A DNA stretch of 64,000 nt from Rothia sp. (in: high G+C Gram-positive bacteria) (GTDB taxonomy: Bacteria > Actinomycetota > Actinomycetes > Actinomycetales > Micrococcaceae). Position numbers and translations under genes: made by a program. The notes beneath the pieces were generated by a model. It saw nothing but the letters and a program-made list of their open reading frames with translations, was not told where the DNA came from and ran no database searches. Numbering within the stretch: the stretch's first letter is position 1; each line of letters begins with the position of its first letter. This document shows positions 45,898-54,513 of the stretch, piece by piece. The DNA lies in NCBI RefSeq assembly GCF_030540545.1, contig NZ_JAUNVZ010000002.1:248001-312000 (forward strand), in the 5' to 3' direction.

Positions 45898-46958
45898 ACG
45901 ACTGGCTAGCCATCGCCCTGCTCTTTGCCCTGCTGGCGGGTAACGCATTCTTTGTCGCGGGTGAATTCGCGATCATGTCCACCCGCCGCGCCCAAATCGA
46001 ACCCCTGGCAGAAGAAGGACACCCGCGAGCAGCCCGAGCGCGCACCGTGCTCTACGCCCTGGAAAACGTCTCGCTCATGCTCGCCACCTGCCAGCTGGGC
46101 ATTACCCTGTGCTCCCTGCTGATTCTCAATGTCTCCGAACCGGCACTGCACCATATGATCGGTCACCCGCTAGAAGCTATTGGTCTGCCGCACGCCGTGG
46201 TGGATATTCTCGCCTTTGCGCTGACCCTGCTGCTGGTGACCTATCTGCACGTCATCTTTGGCGAAATGGTGCCCAAAAATGCCGCCGTGACCCTGGCGGC
46301 ACGAGGCGTAGCTCTCTGGATTGTGCCCGCCCTGGTTGCCGTCTCCAAGGTCTTTGCCCCCGTAGTCGCCTTGCTGAACGGTATGGCAAATATGGTGCTG
46401 GGCTGGATGCGCATTGAACCCAAGGATGAAGTGGCATCCAGCTTTACCCTGGGCGAGCTGCAAACCATTGTGGCTCAATCCACCGCAGAAGGTACCGTGG
46501 AAGATGATGCCGGAGTGGTGGCGGGCGCCCTGGAATTTACCGAAAAGGACATCGCCGAAATTACCGTGCCGCGCGATCGAGTGCAGACCCTGCCCTTTGG
46601 CTGCACCCCCGCTCAGTTGGAGCACGCCGTGGCGCGCACCGGCTACTCCCGATTCATTATTGTGGATGAGCACGATGTCTACCTGGGATATCTGCACCTG
46701 AAAGACGCTCTGAATGTGCCCGCCGAGCGTGCCGATAAGCCCTTTGGGTGGCACGCTCTGCGACCGCTACCCAGTGCGCTGAAAACCATTGATATTGATG
46801 ACGCCCTGGACCTGATGCAGCGCCGCCGTGCGCACCTGCTGCACGTGGTGGATGAAAAGGGTTCTTCCGAAGGCATTGTCTTTATGGAGGACGTTATTGA
46901 GGAGCTGGTGGGCGAGATTCGCGATACGACTCAGCGTCGTGTGCGCTCGCGTGCCTAG
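45894..46958 (+). CDS. DUF21-CBS membrane protein, second copy, short form
   Basis: A 354-residue relative of the preceding protein. DUF21 covers about 1-180 (LAGNAFFVAGEFAIMSTRRA), followed by two CBS domains (about 205-330). It lacks the C-terminal CorC/HlyC domain of its neighbour, so the pair may act together. Its start overlaps the neighbour's stop by four bases, ensuring equal translation. GAGAACGC serves as a weak ribosome binding site (AAGGAG at 45883-45888 is better). Followed by a terminator hairpin at 46984-47022. Confidence 0.92.
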   Translation: MNDWLAIALLFALLAGNAFFVAGEFAIMSTRRAQIEPLAEEGHPRAARARTVLYALENVSLMLATCQLGITLCSLLILNVSEPALHHMIGHPLEAIGLPHAVVDILAFALTLLLVTYLHVIFGEMVPKNAAVTLAARGVALWIVPALVAVSKVFAPVVALLNGMANMVLGWMRIEPKDEVASSFTLGELQTIVAQSTAEGTVEDDAGVVAGALEFTEKDIAEITVPRDRVQTLPFGCTPAQLEHAVARTGYSRFIIVDEHDVYLGYLHLKDALNVPAERADKPFGWHALRPLPSALKTIDIDDALDLMQRRRAHLLHVVDEKGSSEGIVFMEDVIEELVGEIRDTTQRRVRSRA

Positions 46959-46983
46959 GCTTCTTCTGGGTCTGAACTGAATG

Positions 46984-47022
46984 AAACCGCCCCGCTACTG
47001 CTGGTCAGTGGTGGGGCGGTTT
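46984..47022 (+). terminator. Terminator after the CBS operon
   Basis: A 17-bp stem with two wobble or mismatch positions (46984-47000 and 47006-47022), five-base loop, closing with TTTTCT. Confidence 0.8.
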
Positions 47023-47309
47023 TCTATATTTCTTCTTGTGGGGCCGTGTTGCCATGCAGGGTGCCGGTAGGGGAGAGAACGGCTGCGGAGGGCTAAGGGT
47101 ACGCTAAAAATAAATATCAAGAATCCTTTATATAAAAATATCTTTATATTTATTGCGATGGCAGGGTGAGAAAATAGTAGCTCCTATCAAAGTGTTAATA
47201 TATTACGCCAACCCCGAAAAATTCTGTTGAGTACCCCAAAATCCTTGGAAAATCAAGGAAAGTGGGTCGCTATCAGTCGGTCAGCGCTGATTTATATTCG
47301 CCCCGCAGA
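47023..47309. other. AT-rich intergenic stretch upstream of znuA
   Basis: No gene seen. A very AT-rich segment (about 47104-47165) holds repeated AAATAT/ATATTT words, and a small stem CCTTG-N6-CAAGG lies at about 47242. The base composition differs strongly from the rest of the window. It may be a regulator-binding or nucleoid-protein site. Confidence 0.4.
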
Positions 47310-47338
47310 TTGAAAAAGATTATCAAAAGAATTATGCT
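47310..47338 (+). promoter_or_regulatory. Promoter of znuACB with a candidate Zur operator
   Basis: TTGAAA (47310-47315) and TATGCT (47333-47338) are 17 bases apart. A palindrome-like TTGAAAAAGATTATCAAA (47310-47327) covers the -35 box and resembles Zur/Fur-type sites. The zur gene is at the other end of the operon. Binding of zinc-loaded Zur would block RNA polymerase. Confidence 0.55.
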
Positions 47339-47380
47339 GGAAACTCAAGCCCGATAAACGCGAAAAGAAAAGTGGTTCCC

Positions 47381-48355
47381 ATGCGCATTAAAGCATTCAC
47401 CGGCGCGCTCAGCGTGCTTGCCGCAGCGTCCCTGGCGCTGAGCGGCTGCTCCGCACCGACCAGCTCCAGCGGCTCCAACGGAACCATTAAAATCGTGGCG
47501 GCAACCGACGTCTACGCGGATATCGCCAAACAGGTCGGCGGCGACAAGGTAGAGGTCACCGCGATTATCGCCTCCACCAGCCAGGATCCGCACTCCTACG
47601 AAGCAACCAGCGCGGACCGCCTCAAGACCAAGGACGCCCAGCTGGTCGTTATTAACGGTGGCGGCTACGACCTCTTCCTGGAAGATATGGCGGGCAAGGA
47701 CAATCCCAACCAGAAGGTCGTCAACGCAGTGAAGGAAAGCGGTAAGCTCTCCGACGCCGACTACAAGCATCTGGTCGAAGACCACGCCAAGGGTCACAGC
47801 CACGAAAGCGGTGACCATGCCGGTCACGAACACGCCCACGAATTCAACGAGCACATCTGGTACGACATGGACTCCATGAAGAAGACCGCCGATAAGATCG
47901 CTGAAGACTTGGCGTCCATTGACTCCGCCAACGCCGAGACCTACCGCTCCAACGCCAAGAAATTTGACGAAGAGCTGGACACCATCTCCAAGGACGCCAA
48001 GGCAATCAACGCCTCCGGCAAGAAGTACCTGAGCACCGAGCCCGTGCCCGACTACCTCATCAGCACAACCGGCGCGGAAAACGCCACCCCGGAAGAATTC
48101 GCTGAAGCAGTCGAAGCCGAGCAGGACGTACCCGCCCTGGTGCTCAAAGAAACCAAGGATCTGGTGAGCGAAAAGAAGGTGCAGCTGGTCGCCTACAACG
48201 AGCAGACCGCCACCAACCAGACCAAGGAAGTCCTCAACGAAGCCAAAAAGGCGGGCGTGGCGAATGTTTCCTTCACCGAAACCCTGCCCGAATCCATCGG
48301 CTACGTCTCCTGGATGAAGACCAATGTTAATAATCTGAAGAAGGCACTATCCTAA
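47381..48355 (+). CDS. znuA: Zinc ABC transporter substrate-binding lipoprotein ZnuA
   Basis: A 324-residue lipoprotein. The signal peptide ends with LSGC, so Cys is lipidated. The metal-binding fold has VVAATDVYADIAKQVGG, the first ligand region DPHSYEA, a His-rich loop (EDHAKGHSHESGDHAGHEHA, about 141-160) and the HIWYD ligand motif. The loop is typical for zinc-binding ZnuA. I prefer the ATG at 47381; a GTG at 47372 is also possible. It begins the znuA-znuC-znuB operon under a possible Zur operator. Confidence 0.94.
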   Translation: MRIKAFTGALSVLAAASLALSGCSAPTSSSGSNGTIKIVAATDVYADIAKQVGGDKVEVTAIIASTSQDPHSYEATSADRLKTKDAQLVVINGGGYDLFLEDMAGKDNPNQKVVNAVKESGKLSDADYKHLVEDHAKGHSHESGDHAGHEHAHEFNEHIWYDMDSMKKTADKIAEDLASIDSANAETYRSNAKKFDEELDTISKDAKAINASGKKYLSTEPVPDYLISTTGAENATPEEFAEAVEAEQDVPALVLKETKDLVSEKKVQLVAYNEQTATNQTKEVLNEAKKAGVANVSFTETLPESIGYVSWMKTNVNNLKKALS

Positions 48356-49261
48356 GTGAGCGCTGAACACACGATAGATACCCCCGCGATTTCCATTCGC
48401 GGGGGTAGCCTCGCATTTGGCGAGCGCACCCTCTGGCAGGACCTAAACCTGACGGTCGGCCAGGGCGAATACTTTGCCGTTCTGGGACCGAACGGTAGCG
48501 GTAAATCCACCTTTCTGAAGGTTGTGCTGGGTCTAACCCGCCTGAACTCCGGCGAGATTTCCGTGCTCGGATCCCCGGCACGCACCGGGCACCCCGGCGT
48601 GGGCTATATTCCGCAGCAGAAAGCGATTTCTGCCTCCACCCCCATGCGTGCCCGCGATCTGGTGGGACTGGGTATTGACGGCCATAAGTGGGGCTTTAGA
48701 TTCCAAACCCGAGCCTACCGCACCAAGGTAGATGAACTGCTGGAGGCAGTGGGTGCTAGTGACTACGCCAATGTTCCGGTGGGTCTGCTCTCCGGTGGTG
48801 AGCAGCAGCGCCTGCGTGTGGCGCAGGCTCTGGCAAATGACCCGAAGATTCTGCTCGCCGATGAGGCTCTGCTCTCTCTGGATCTAAACCACCAATACGC
48901 TGTTGCCGATTTGATTCACCGTTTCAATCGTGAGCGCGGGGTCTCAGTGGTTTTCGTGACCCACGAAATTAACCCCATTATTGAGCATGTAGATCGCGTG
49001 CTGTACCTGGCGAACGGTCGTTTTACTGTGGGCTCGGTACCCGAGGTTATGAATGACCGGACCCTTTCGGCGGTGTACGGCACACCCATTAGCGTGATTG
49101 AGACCAATGACCGCTATATTGTGGTGGGCGATACTCATCCGAGCGATCACTGCCACGCCGAGAGCCGCGACTATAATACGCACGGCGCCCACAGCCTGGT
49201 CATTCCCGGGCAGGGTGGTAGCGCTCAGAGTACGGTACAGACCCCGAAGGAGACCCGATGA
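48356..49261 (+). CDS. znuC: Zinc ABC transporter ATPase ZnuC
   Basis: A 301-residue ATP-binding subunit. Walker A is LGPNGSGKSTFLKV (about 43-56), the signature LLSGGEQQRLRVAQAL, and Walker B KILLADEALLSLD, in which the usual E-P is replaced by EA. H-loop FVTHE. The C-terminal tail is longer than usual and has His and Cys (THPSDHCHAESRDYNTHGAH), a possible metal sensor. GTG start directly after the znuA stop; the stop overlaps znuB by four bases. Confidence 0.93.
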   Translation: MSAEHTIDTPAISIRGGSLAFGERTLWQDLNLTVGQGEYFAVLGPNGSGKSTFLKVVLGLTRLNSGEISVLGSPARTGHPGVGYIPQQKAISASTPMRARDLVGLGIDGHKWGFRFQTRAYRTKVDELLEAVGASDYANVPVGLLSGGEQQRLRVAQALANDPKILLADEALLSLDLNHQYAVADLIHRFNRERGVSVVFVTHEINPIIEHVDRVLYLANGRFTVGSVPEVMNDRTLSAVYGTPISVIETNDRYIVVGDTHPSDHCHAESRDYNTHGAHSLVIPGQGGSAQSTVQTPKETR

Positions 49262-50166
49262 ACGCAGTACATATGCTGGCAAGCACCGGCTCCCAGGGGG
49301 ATCTACTCTCCCGTATTTTCGTCTTTGACCGCTACGGCGAGTTGCTCGCCATGCTCAGCAATTCCATTCTTGCAGGTGCTGTGCTGGGCTTGATCGGCGG
49401 TTTTGTGGGCATGTTTGTCATGATGCGCGACCATGCCTTTGCGGTGCACGGTATCTCCGAGATGTCCTTTGCCGGTGCCGCCCTGGCTCTGCTGCTGGGC
49501 TATGACGTGGTCACAGGCTCCATGGTCGGATCGGTTCTTTCGGCTCTGCTGATTGCTTTTATTGGCTCGGCGCAGAAGGACGAATCGAACTCGGTCATCG
49601 GTGCGCTCATGCCTTTTGGCCTGGGTCTGGGTATTCTCTTTCTTTCCCTCTATCAGGGCCGTAGCGCCAATAAGTTCTCGCTGCTGACCGGCCAGATTGT
49701 CTCCATTGATAGCGACCAGCTAGGTACCATGATTGTGGGTGCCGTGGTGATTATTGGTGCTCTGGCGCTCATGTGGCGCCCGCTCTCTTTCGCTTCCCTG
49801 GATCCGGAGGTGGCAGCCGCCAAGGGCGTGCCCATGCGCGGTCTATCCATTGCCTTTATGGTGGTGCTGGGTATTGCGGTGGCGCTGTCGGTGCAGGTGG
49901 TTGGCTCCCTGCTGGTGCTGGCTTTGCTGATTACTCCTAGCGCTGCGGCGCTACAGGTGACGGCTTCCCCGCTGAAGGCTTTGATTCTGTCGGTGATTTT
50001 TGCGGAAGCTTCGATTGTGGGCGGTATTTTGCTGGCTCTTGCCGGTTCCCTGCCGATTAGCCCCTATGTGACTACGATTTCCTTTATGATTTATCTGGTC
50101 TGCCGCGGTATTGCCTGGTACCGTCGCCGTTATAGCGCTTCGGGGCGCGTGGTACGAGTCTCCTAA
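49258..50166 (+). CDS. znuB: Zinc ABC transporter permease ZnuB
   Basis: A 302-residue permease with about eight to nine membrane helices (ABC-3 family). The typical motif HAFAVHGISEMSFAGAALAL is near 59-78. It overlaps znuC by four bases. A bidirectional terminator follows at 50226-50267. Confidence 0.93.
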   Translation: MNAVHMLASTGSQGDLLSRIFVFDRYGELLAMLSNSILAGAVLGLIGGFVGMFVMMRDHAFAVHGISEMSFAGAALALLLGYDVVTGSMVGSVLSALLIAFIGSAQKDESNSVIGALMPFGLGLGILFLSLYQGRSANKFSLLTGQIVSIDSDQLGTMIVGAVVIIGALALMWRPLSFASLDPEVAAAKGVPMRGLSIAFMVVLGIAVALSVQVVGSLLVLALLITPSAAALQVTASPLKALILSVIFAEASIVGGILLALAGSLPISPYVTTISFMIYLVCRGIAWYRRRYSASGRVVRVS

Positions 50167-50225
50167 AGTCGCGAGGGATAAGCCAAGCGGGCGCATCCTT
50201 GACCCCGCCTGCTGCTCCACAAGAA

Positions 50226-50267
50226 ATAATCCGCCCTCTCCCCACACTAGGGGAGAGGGCGGATTAT
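50226..50267. terminator. Bidirectional terminator between znuB and zur
   Basis: Perfect 18-bp stem (50226-50243 and 50250-50267) with a six-base loop between the convergent genes. Confidence 0.85.
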
Positions 50268-50283
50268 CTATAGGTTCTATATC

Positions 50284-50754
50284 CTACTGGTATTCGTAGG
50301 TAATCTGCGGTTCGTTCTCGCGCAGGTAAGCGGTGCACTCGGGGCAGTGACCGGTCACTTCCAGCATATGGGACAGGTCGGAGTAGCCGTACTTTTCGCC
50401 CATTTCGGTTGCCCACTCTTCCAGAGCCGGAGCCTCCAGCTCAACTGCCTTGCCGCAGCGACGGCAAATCAGGTGATGGTGGTGAGTGGTTGCCTGACAA
50501 TGGCGGTAGAGGGTCTCGCCCTCAATGCCCTTGACCATGTCCAGTTCGCCGCTGGTTGCCAGGGACTGGAGTACACGGTAGGTGGTTGCCAGGGAGATGG
50601 ACTCCTGGCGCTGCGCCAGGTTCAGGTGCAGGTCCTGTGCCGAGATGAAATCTCCCAGTTCAGCCATGGTGGACTTGATCAATCGACGCTGACGGGTATT
50701 GCGTGCCGTTGCATGCTTCACAATTTTGCGAATGGGTATGTTCGTATCGACCAC
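50284..50754 (-). CDS. zur: Zinc uptake regulator Zur (Fur family)
   Basis: A 156-residue Fur-family repressor. The winged helix covers about 15-80 (TRQRRLIKSTMAELGDFISA, SISLATTYRVLQSLATSGEL). The metal-binding dimerisation part has HHHHLICRRCGKAVELEAP and CPEC, giving the CxxC pairs for structural zinc. It lies convergent to the zinc transporter operon, and a Zur-like palindrome lies on the znu promoter, so it is very likely the zinc-dependent repressor. Confidence 0.93.
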   Translation of the reverse strand: MVDTNIPIRKIVKHATARNTRQRRLIKSTMAELGDFISAQDLHLNLAQRQESISLATTYRVLQSLATSGELDMVKGIEGETLYRHCQATTHHHHLICRRCGKAVELEAPALEEWATEMGEKYGYSDLSHMLEVTGHCPECTAYLRENEPQITYEYQ

Positions 50755-51002
50755 TGGGTTACCTTCCGGCAGGGGCGGCGTGCAGCCACCTTAGTATTCG
50801 TTCATATCTCTTGGGAAAACTTTACACGAAAAATGCGAATTTTGTAGAGCCAGGTCGCATGAATCTCACCAGGCGAAAGCTAAACGGCAGTTTGGGGCGC
50901 GCCGGGGGAGAAGTTACGCTCCGGCGGCAAAAATGCCGTTCGCTTGTGGACATCCGTGCGCGCCTCTACACCCTGTGCGCGCGGGACAGATATGATGGAT
51001 AT

Positions 51003-51662
51003 ATGAAGCTGACAAAATACACCCATTCCTGCGTGCGCGTGGACAATGAAGGTCACGCGCTGGTCATTGACCCCGGTAATTTTGCGCCCGAGGGCGAGCA
51101 CGCCGCCGCTCTAGAAGGCGCCGAGTACCTGCTGATTACTCACGCTCACCCCGACCATTTTGACGCCGAGCGTGTGCTGCCCCTGATCGCTCAGCGCCCT
51201 GAGTTGCGCATTTGGGCGCCTGGCGCCGTTGCACAGGTAATTACCGATGCCGTGCCGGAAGCACAGGTCACCGCCGTAGAGGCTGACTCAGTGCTGAATA
51301 TCCCTGGTTTTGAGATTAAGACCTTTGGCGGTCAGCACGCCCTCATTCACCCGCTGATCCCTATGCTCGCCAATATTGGATACCTGATTAATGGCACGGT
51401 ATATCACCCGGGCGACTCCCTGGTGGTGCCTCACGGCGTTAAGGCTCCCGTGGTGCTGGTGCCCATTCACGCACCCTGGGGCAAGATTCAGGAAGTCATT
51501 GATTTTGTGATTGCTGTGGGGGCGGAGCGTGTGCACCCGATTCATAACGGCATGATTAATGAGCGCGGCACCGCCATTATTGAGAACCTGGTGACCCTAT
51601 TTGGTGCCAAGTACGGTTCTGCGTTTGAACACCTTGACATTGGCCAGAGCGTAGAGCTCTAG
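51003..51662 (+). CDS. MBL-fold metallo-hydrolase
   Basis: A 219-residue metallo-beta-lactamase-fold protein. The metal motif THAHPDHFDAERV (H-x-H-x-D-H) is near residues 46-58, with later His ligands in YHPGDSLVVPHG and HAPWGK and IHNGM. It resembles UlaG-type hydrolases, but the substrate is unknown. ATG at 51003 is chosen because the conserved fold starts here (MKLTKYTHSCVRV); the frame continues upstream to 50703. It is 18 bases before the HIT gene and probably forms an operon with it. Confidence 0.88.
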   Translation: MKLTKYTHSCVRVDNEGHALVIDPGNFAPEGEHAAALEGAEYLLITHAHPDHFDAERVLPLIAQRPELRIWAPGAVAQVITDAVPEAQVTAVEADSVLNIPGFEIKTFGGQHALIHPLIPMLANIGYLINGTVYHPGDSLVVPHGVKAPVVLVPIHAPWGKIQEVIDFVIAVGAERVHPIHNGMINERGTAIIENLVTLFGAKYGSAFEHLDIGQSVEL

Positions 51663-51680
51663 AGAGCGAAGGAGAGAAGA

Positions 51681-52109
51681 ATGAGCTCCATTTTTACCAA
51701 GATTATTGAGGGTGAAATCCCCGGCCGTTTCGTCTGGAAAGACGATGAATGCGTGGCATTTATGGATATTATGCCCGCCTCTCCCGGCCATCTGCTGGTG
51801 GTTCCGCGTGCTGAGATTGACCGCTGGCCGGATCTGCCCGCTGAGCTTGCCGCTCATCTCTTTAGCGTGGCCCATAAGATTTCCGGCGCACTGGATCGTG
51901 CCTTTGACCGTGACCGCGTGGCGCTGATGATTGCCGGTTTCGATGTGCCGCACACTCATATTCACCTCTTCCCGGCTAATGGCATGGAGGAGTACAACCC
52001 CGCTAATGCCAATAAGAATGCTACCGCCGAAGAGCTGGATGAGTCTGCACAGAAGGTGCGTGATGCTCTGCGCGAGCTGGGTTACGGCGAATTCGTTCCG
52101 GAGGCTTAG
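51681..52109 (+). CDS. HIT family nucleotide-binding protein
   Basis: A 142-residue histidine triad protein. The active-site motif HxHxHxx is PHTHIHLFP near residues 93-101, and the start is CSIFTKII-like (MSSIFTKIIEGEIPGRFVW). HIT enzymes hydrolyse nucleoside phosphoramidates or dinucleotides; a precise substrate cannot be read from the sequence. GAAGGAGAG lies seven bases before the ATG. It follows the MBL gene by 18 bases. Confidence 0.93.
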   Translation: MSSIFTKIIEGEIPGRFVWKDDECVAFMDIMPASPGHLLVVPRAEIDRWPDLPAELAAHLFSVAHKISGALDRAFDRDRVALMIAGFDVPHTHIHLFPANGMEEYNPANANKNATAEELDESAQKVRDALRELGYGEFVPEA

Positions 52110-52179
52110 TTTGTAGCTCACCGGGCTGTTTGGGGCTATGCACGATATTGTACGAAGGTCTGGAAAAGCCGGGAGGACC

Positions 52180-52269
52180 ATGAATTCTGCGGAGTGTCTG
52201 GAAGGTTTGTCTCGTGTTGCCCCTAAAACTGGAGCCGCTTTGCAACAGAGTCTTAGCGGGAGCACATGA
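52180..52269 (+). CDS. Possible 29-residue peptide
   Basis: A short frame starting MNSAECLEGLSRVA with GGGAGG three bases before the ATG (spacing too short). It is too short to judge by codon use; it may be chance. Confidence 0.15.
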   Translation: MNSAECLEGLSRVAPKTGAALQQSLSGST

Positions 52270-52343
52270 GTGATAGAGCCGGGCTGGGTACTTCCAGGAA
52301 TGTCTAAGAGGTATAGATGTGACGCTTTCACGGTGAAAACGGT

Positions 52344-52393
52344 ATAGCACATGGGAGGGACGGTTACATAACCGTCCCTCCCATGTGCTATAT
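52344..52393. terminator. Bidirectional terminator
   Basis: Perfect 24-bp inverted repeat (52344-52367 and 52370-52393) with a two-base centre, between the HIT and TetR-type genes. It is the longest palindrome I found in the window. The stretch 52110-52343 before it holds no convincing gene. Confidence 0.8.
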
Positions 52394-52397
52394 GCTT

Positions 52398-53063
52398 TTA
52401 GAGAGCTAGACCCTCGGGGGAGTATCCCAGGCGTGAGAACACGCCGTCCATGAGAGCCTCAATAGTTAGGCTAAAGGAGGAAACCTGGTACTCCGGACGA
52501 GCCTTCAAGAAAACAGAACCCGCAACAAGCGCCGGGAAGCGTTCCTCATCCACCTGCAGAACAGTCAAACGGGTGGAAGCCTCCGGAGCGAACTGCGCGC
52601 TCAGAGCAACAACCGTGCCCGTAATGGTATTCACCGCCGCGCTCGCAGCGCCCAAATCCCAGCCAAAGTGCTGAGCATAGGCGGAGGAGAGGCGATCCAT
52701 CAGCTCAAATGCCGAGAGGGACTGCGGGGTGAGATGAGAAAGATACGCCGCGATACCGGGGTAGCGTACGTTCTGAGCCAGCAGATCCTCCGAGAGTCGG
52801 TGCAAGTACTCGCGGGGAGTGGTGAACTCGGTCGGGTCGGGCAGCTCCATGCGCTCACAAATGCCTTCGGCAACCGTGAGATAGAGGTTCTCCAAGTTGC
52901 CGACATTGCGGAATACCGACATTTCGCTCACGCCCAGTGCAGCCGCCATGCCCTTCATGGTCAGCTTGGGTAGGGTAATCTCGATACCCTTATCAACCAG
53001 CCGTTCACGGGTCACAAGCGCCGGACGGCCTACCTTCTTACGCTCTGCTTCAATCCTGATCAC
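52398..53063 (-). CDS. TetR-type transcriptional regulator
   Basis: A 221-residue regulator. A basic N-terminal arm (KKVGRPALVTRERLVDKGIE) precedes a TetR-like HTH at about 35-60 (MKGMAAALGVSEMSVFRNVG). The rest is helical and probably binds a ligand. GTG start at 53063, with an AAGG very close before it. No co-transcribed target gene; the nearest upstream gene, budA, is divergent only in position (same strand) and separated by 480 bases. Confidence 0.78.
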   Translation of the reverse strand: MIRIEAERKKVGRPALVTRERLVDKGIEITLPKLTMKGMAAALGVSEMSVFRNVGNLENLYLTVAEGICERMELPDPTEFTTPREYLHRLSEDLLAQNVRYPGIAAYLSHLTPQSLSAFELMDRLSSAYAQHFGWDLGAASAAVNTITGTVVALSAQFAPEASTRLTVLQVDEERFPALVAGSVFLKARPEYQVSSFSLTIEALMDGVFSRLGYSPEGLAL

Positions 53064-53543
53064 ACCTTAATTCTACGCTTTAATTGCATAAAAATAATCT
53101 CAGGTTAGGCTCTGTTCATAAAACGGACAGAAAATTTTGACCCAAAAATCCTTAAAACCCCTACTCAGAGGGTTTTTTGCGTATTTTGATAGCCTGTATA
53201 AGCTAAGAAAATTTATTCAAAGGTGTTGATTGTGGATCCGTGACGTCAAAAAAACTGTGAGCTGTGCTACTTGAAACTTCTGGTATCTCGCGCGAAAAGT
53301 AAACCTAGGAGGTTGCTTGTTGAAGAACTCCCTCTAGGGGGCTGGATACTTCAAGGGTAGATAAAGGTCGTAGTGTATAAAAAAACCATACGTCTAATAG
53401 ATATATGGAACTATGTAAAAACATGCTATTTGGTATGTAATAATGCCCGACCGAAAGAGTCCGTGCGACCCCTCAGATCGGGCATCACCGAGGCTTTCAT
53501 GCATCCAAGCGGCGCATCCACCCCATAGACAGAGCAGAGAGTA
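53064..53543. other. Intergenic region between the TetR gene and budA
   Basis: About 480 bases with no supported gene. It holds an AAAACCC/GGGTTTT hairpin near 53147-53175 and the budA terminator at 53443-53485. The region is AT-rich and may hold the TetR promoter and operator, but I found no clear palindrome. Confidence 0.4.
53443..53485 (-). terminator. Probable terminator after budA
   Basis: An 8-bp stem ATGCCCGA / TCGGGCAT (53443-53450, 53478-53485) with a 27-base loop holding further short pairs, followed on the minus strand by TTATTA. Confidence 0.5.
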
Positions 53544-54293
53544 TTAGTGCTTCTCCGCCTTAGAAATCTGCTCCGCCAAATCCTCCGGGGAGAGATTTGC
53601 CGAAGAGAACTCCGGGGTCAGCGGCAGATGCAGCTGCAGTCCGGTGCCGGGACAAATATCCACCACGGCAGACTTGAGCTTGAAATCCACCACATGACCG
53701 CCGCGAGTACGCTCATCATCAATAAAATGCGCATGGCAGCCGGGCACCGAAATACCCTGCTCGTAAATCGGGGTGCGGAAACCCACCACAGTACCGGTCA
53801 CATTATCGAACTGGACAATATCCTCATTCTCGGTCGCCGCCACCATCTTCGGGTAGGGCTTGACCTGCTTCTCCACGGTGCGGGTTCGCACCCACTCAAA
53901 CTCACCGTAAATCTTTACCGCGTACATATAGTTCTTCGACACGGTGAAATCATCCAGCACCTGCGAAGCCGACTTACGCAGCAGATTCTGAGGCAGCTCG
54001 CGGTGAATCATGGGCACAAAGTTCGTAACCACAGCGTAGGGGGTCTGATCGGTCAGCGCGGGTAGGGATACCGAGCCGTCGCTACGCACCTGATAGCACA
54101 CGCCGTCCAGCACCACCATTTCACCGTCCAGGCCGTTGAAGGTACCCACGCCAAAGTTGCCGTGGCTGAGCAACTCGCCAATAGTCATTTCGCCGTCATA
54201 TACGCCGTCCAGCAGCTGGGACATGAGCCCGGTCTGGAAAACTTCGTTACGGAAAACGGTTTCGCCGTTCATAATGGTCGGCTGGTATGCCAT
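53544..54293 (-). CDS. budA: Alpha-acetolactate decarboxylase
   Basis: A 249-residue zinc enzyme that converts 2-acetolactate to acetoin. The catalytic metal motif is GCHAHFIDDERTRGGHVVDF (H-x-H with a later GGH) near residues 194-213; TVVGFRTPIYEQGISVPG before it is also typical. The start MAYQPTIMNGETVFRNEVFQ and later QTGLMSQLLDGVYDGEMTIG match the family. No acetolactate synthase is next to it. It should support acetoin or butanediol production from pyruvate, which protects against acid. AGGAGC precedes the ATG. Confidence 0.95.
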   Translation of the reverse strand: MAYQPTIMNGETVFRNEVFQTGLMSQLLDGVYDGEMTIGELLSHGNFGVGTFNGLDGEMVVLDGVCYQVRSDGSVSLPALTDQTPYAVVTNFVPMIHRELPQNLLRKSASQVLDDFTVSKNYMYAVKIYGEFEWVRTRTVEKQVKPYPKMVAATENEDIVQFDNVTGTVVGFRTPIYEQGISVPGCHAHFIDDERTRGGHVVDFKLKSAVVDICPGTGLQLHLPLTPEFSSANLSPEDLAEQISKAEKH

Positions 54294-54513
54294 GGCATGC
54301 TCCTTGAACTTGGCGCTTGTGGCGCTGAACTAATGCACAATCTAGGCTTATTGTACGCCCGTGCACCCGGCGTCCATAGCCTAGAAACGCATTTATCTCA
54401 CGCAATGATATACACCGCGCTATACACCCCAGCAGAAATGACGAATCGGGGCGCAGGGACACCCAACACGCTGATATGCTAAAACCACATACTCATTCAG
54501 GAAAGGCAAAGCC

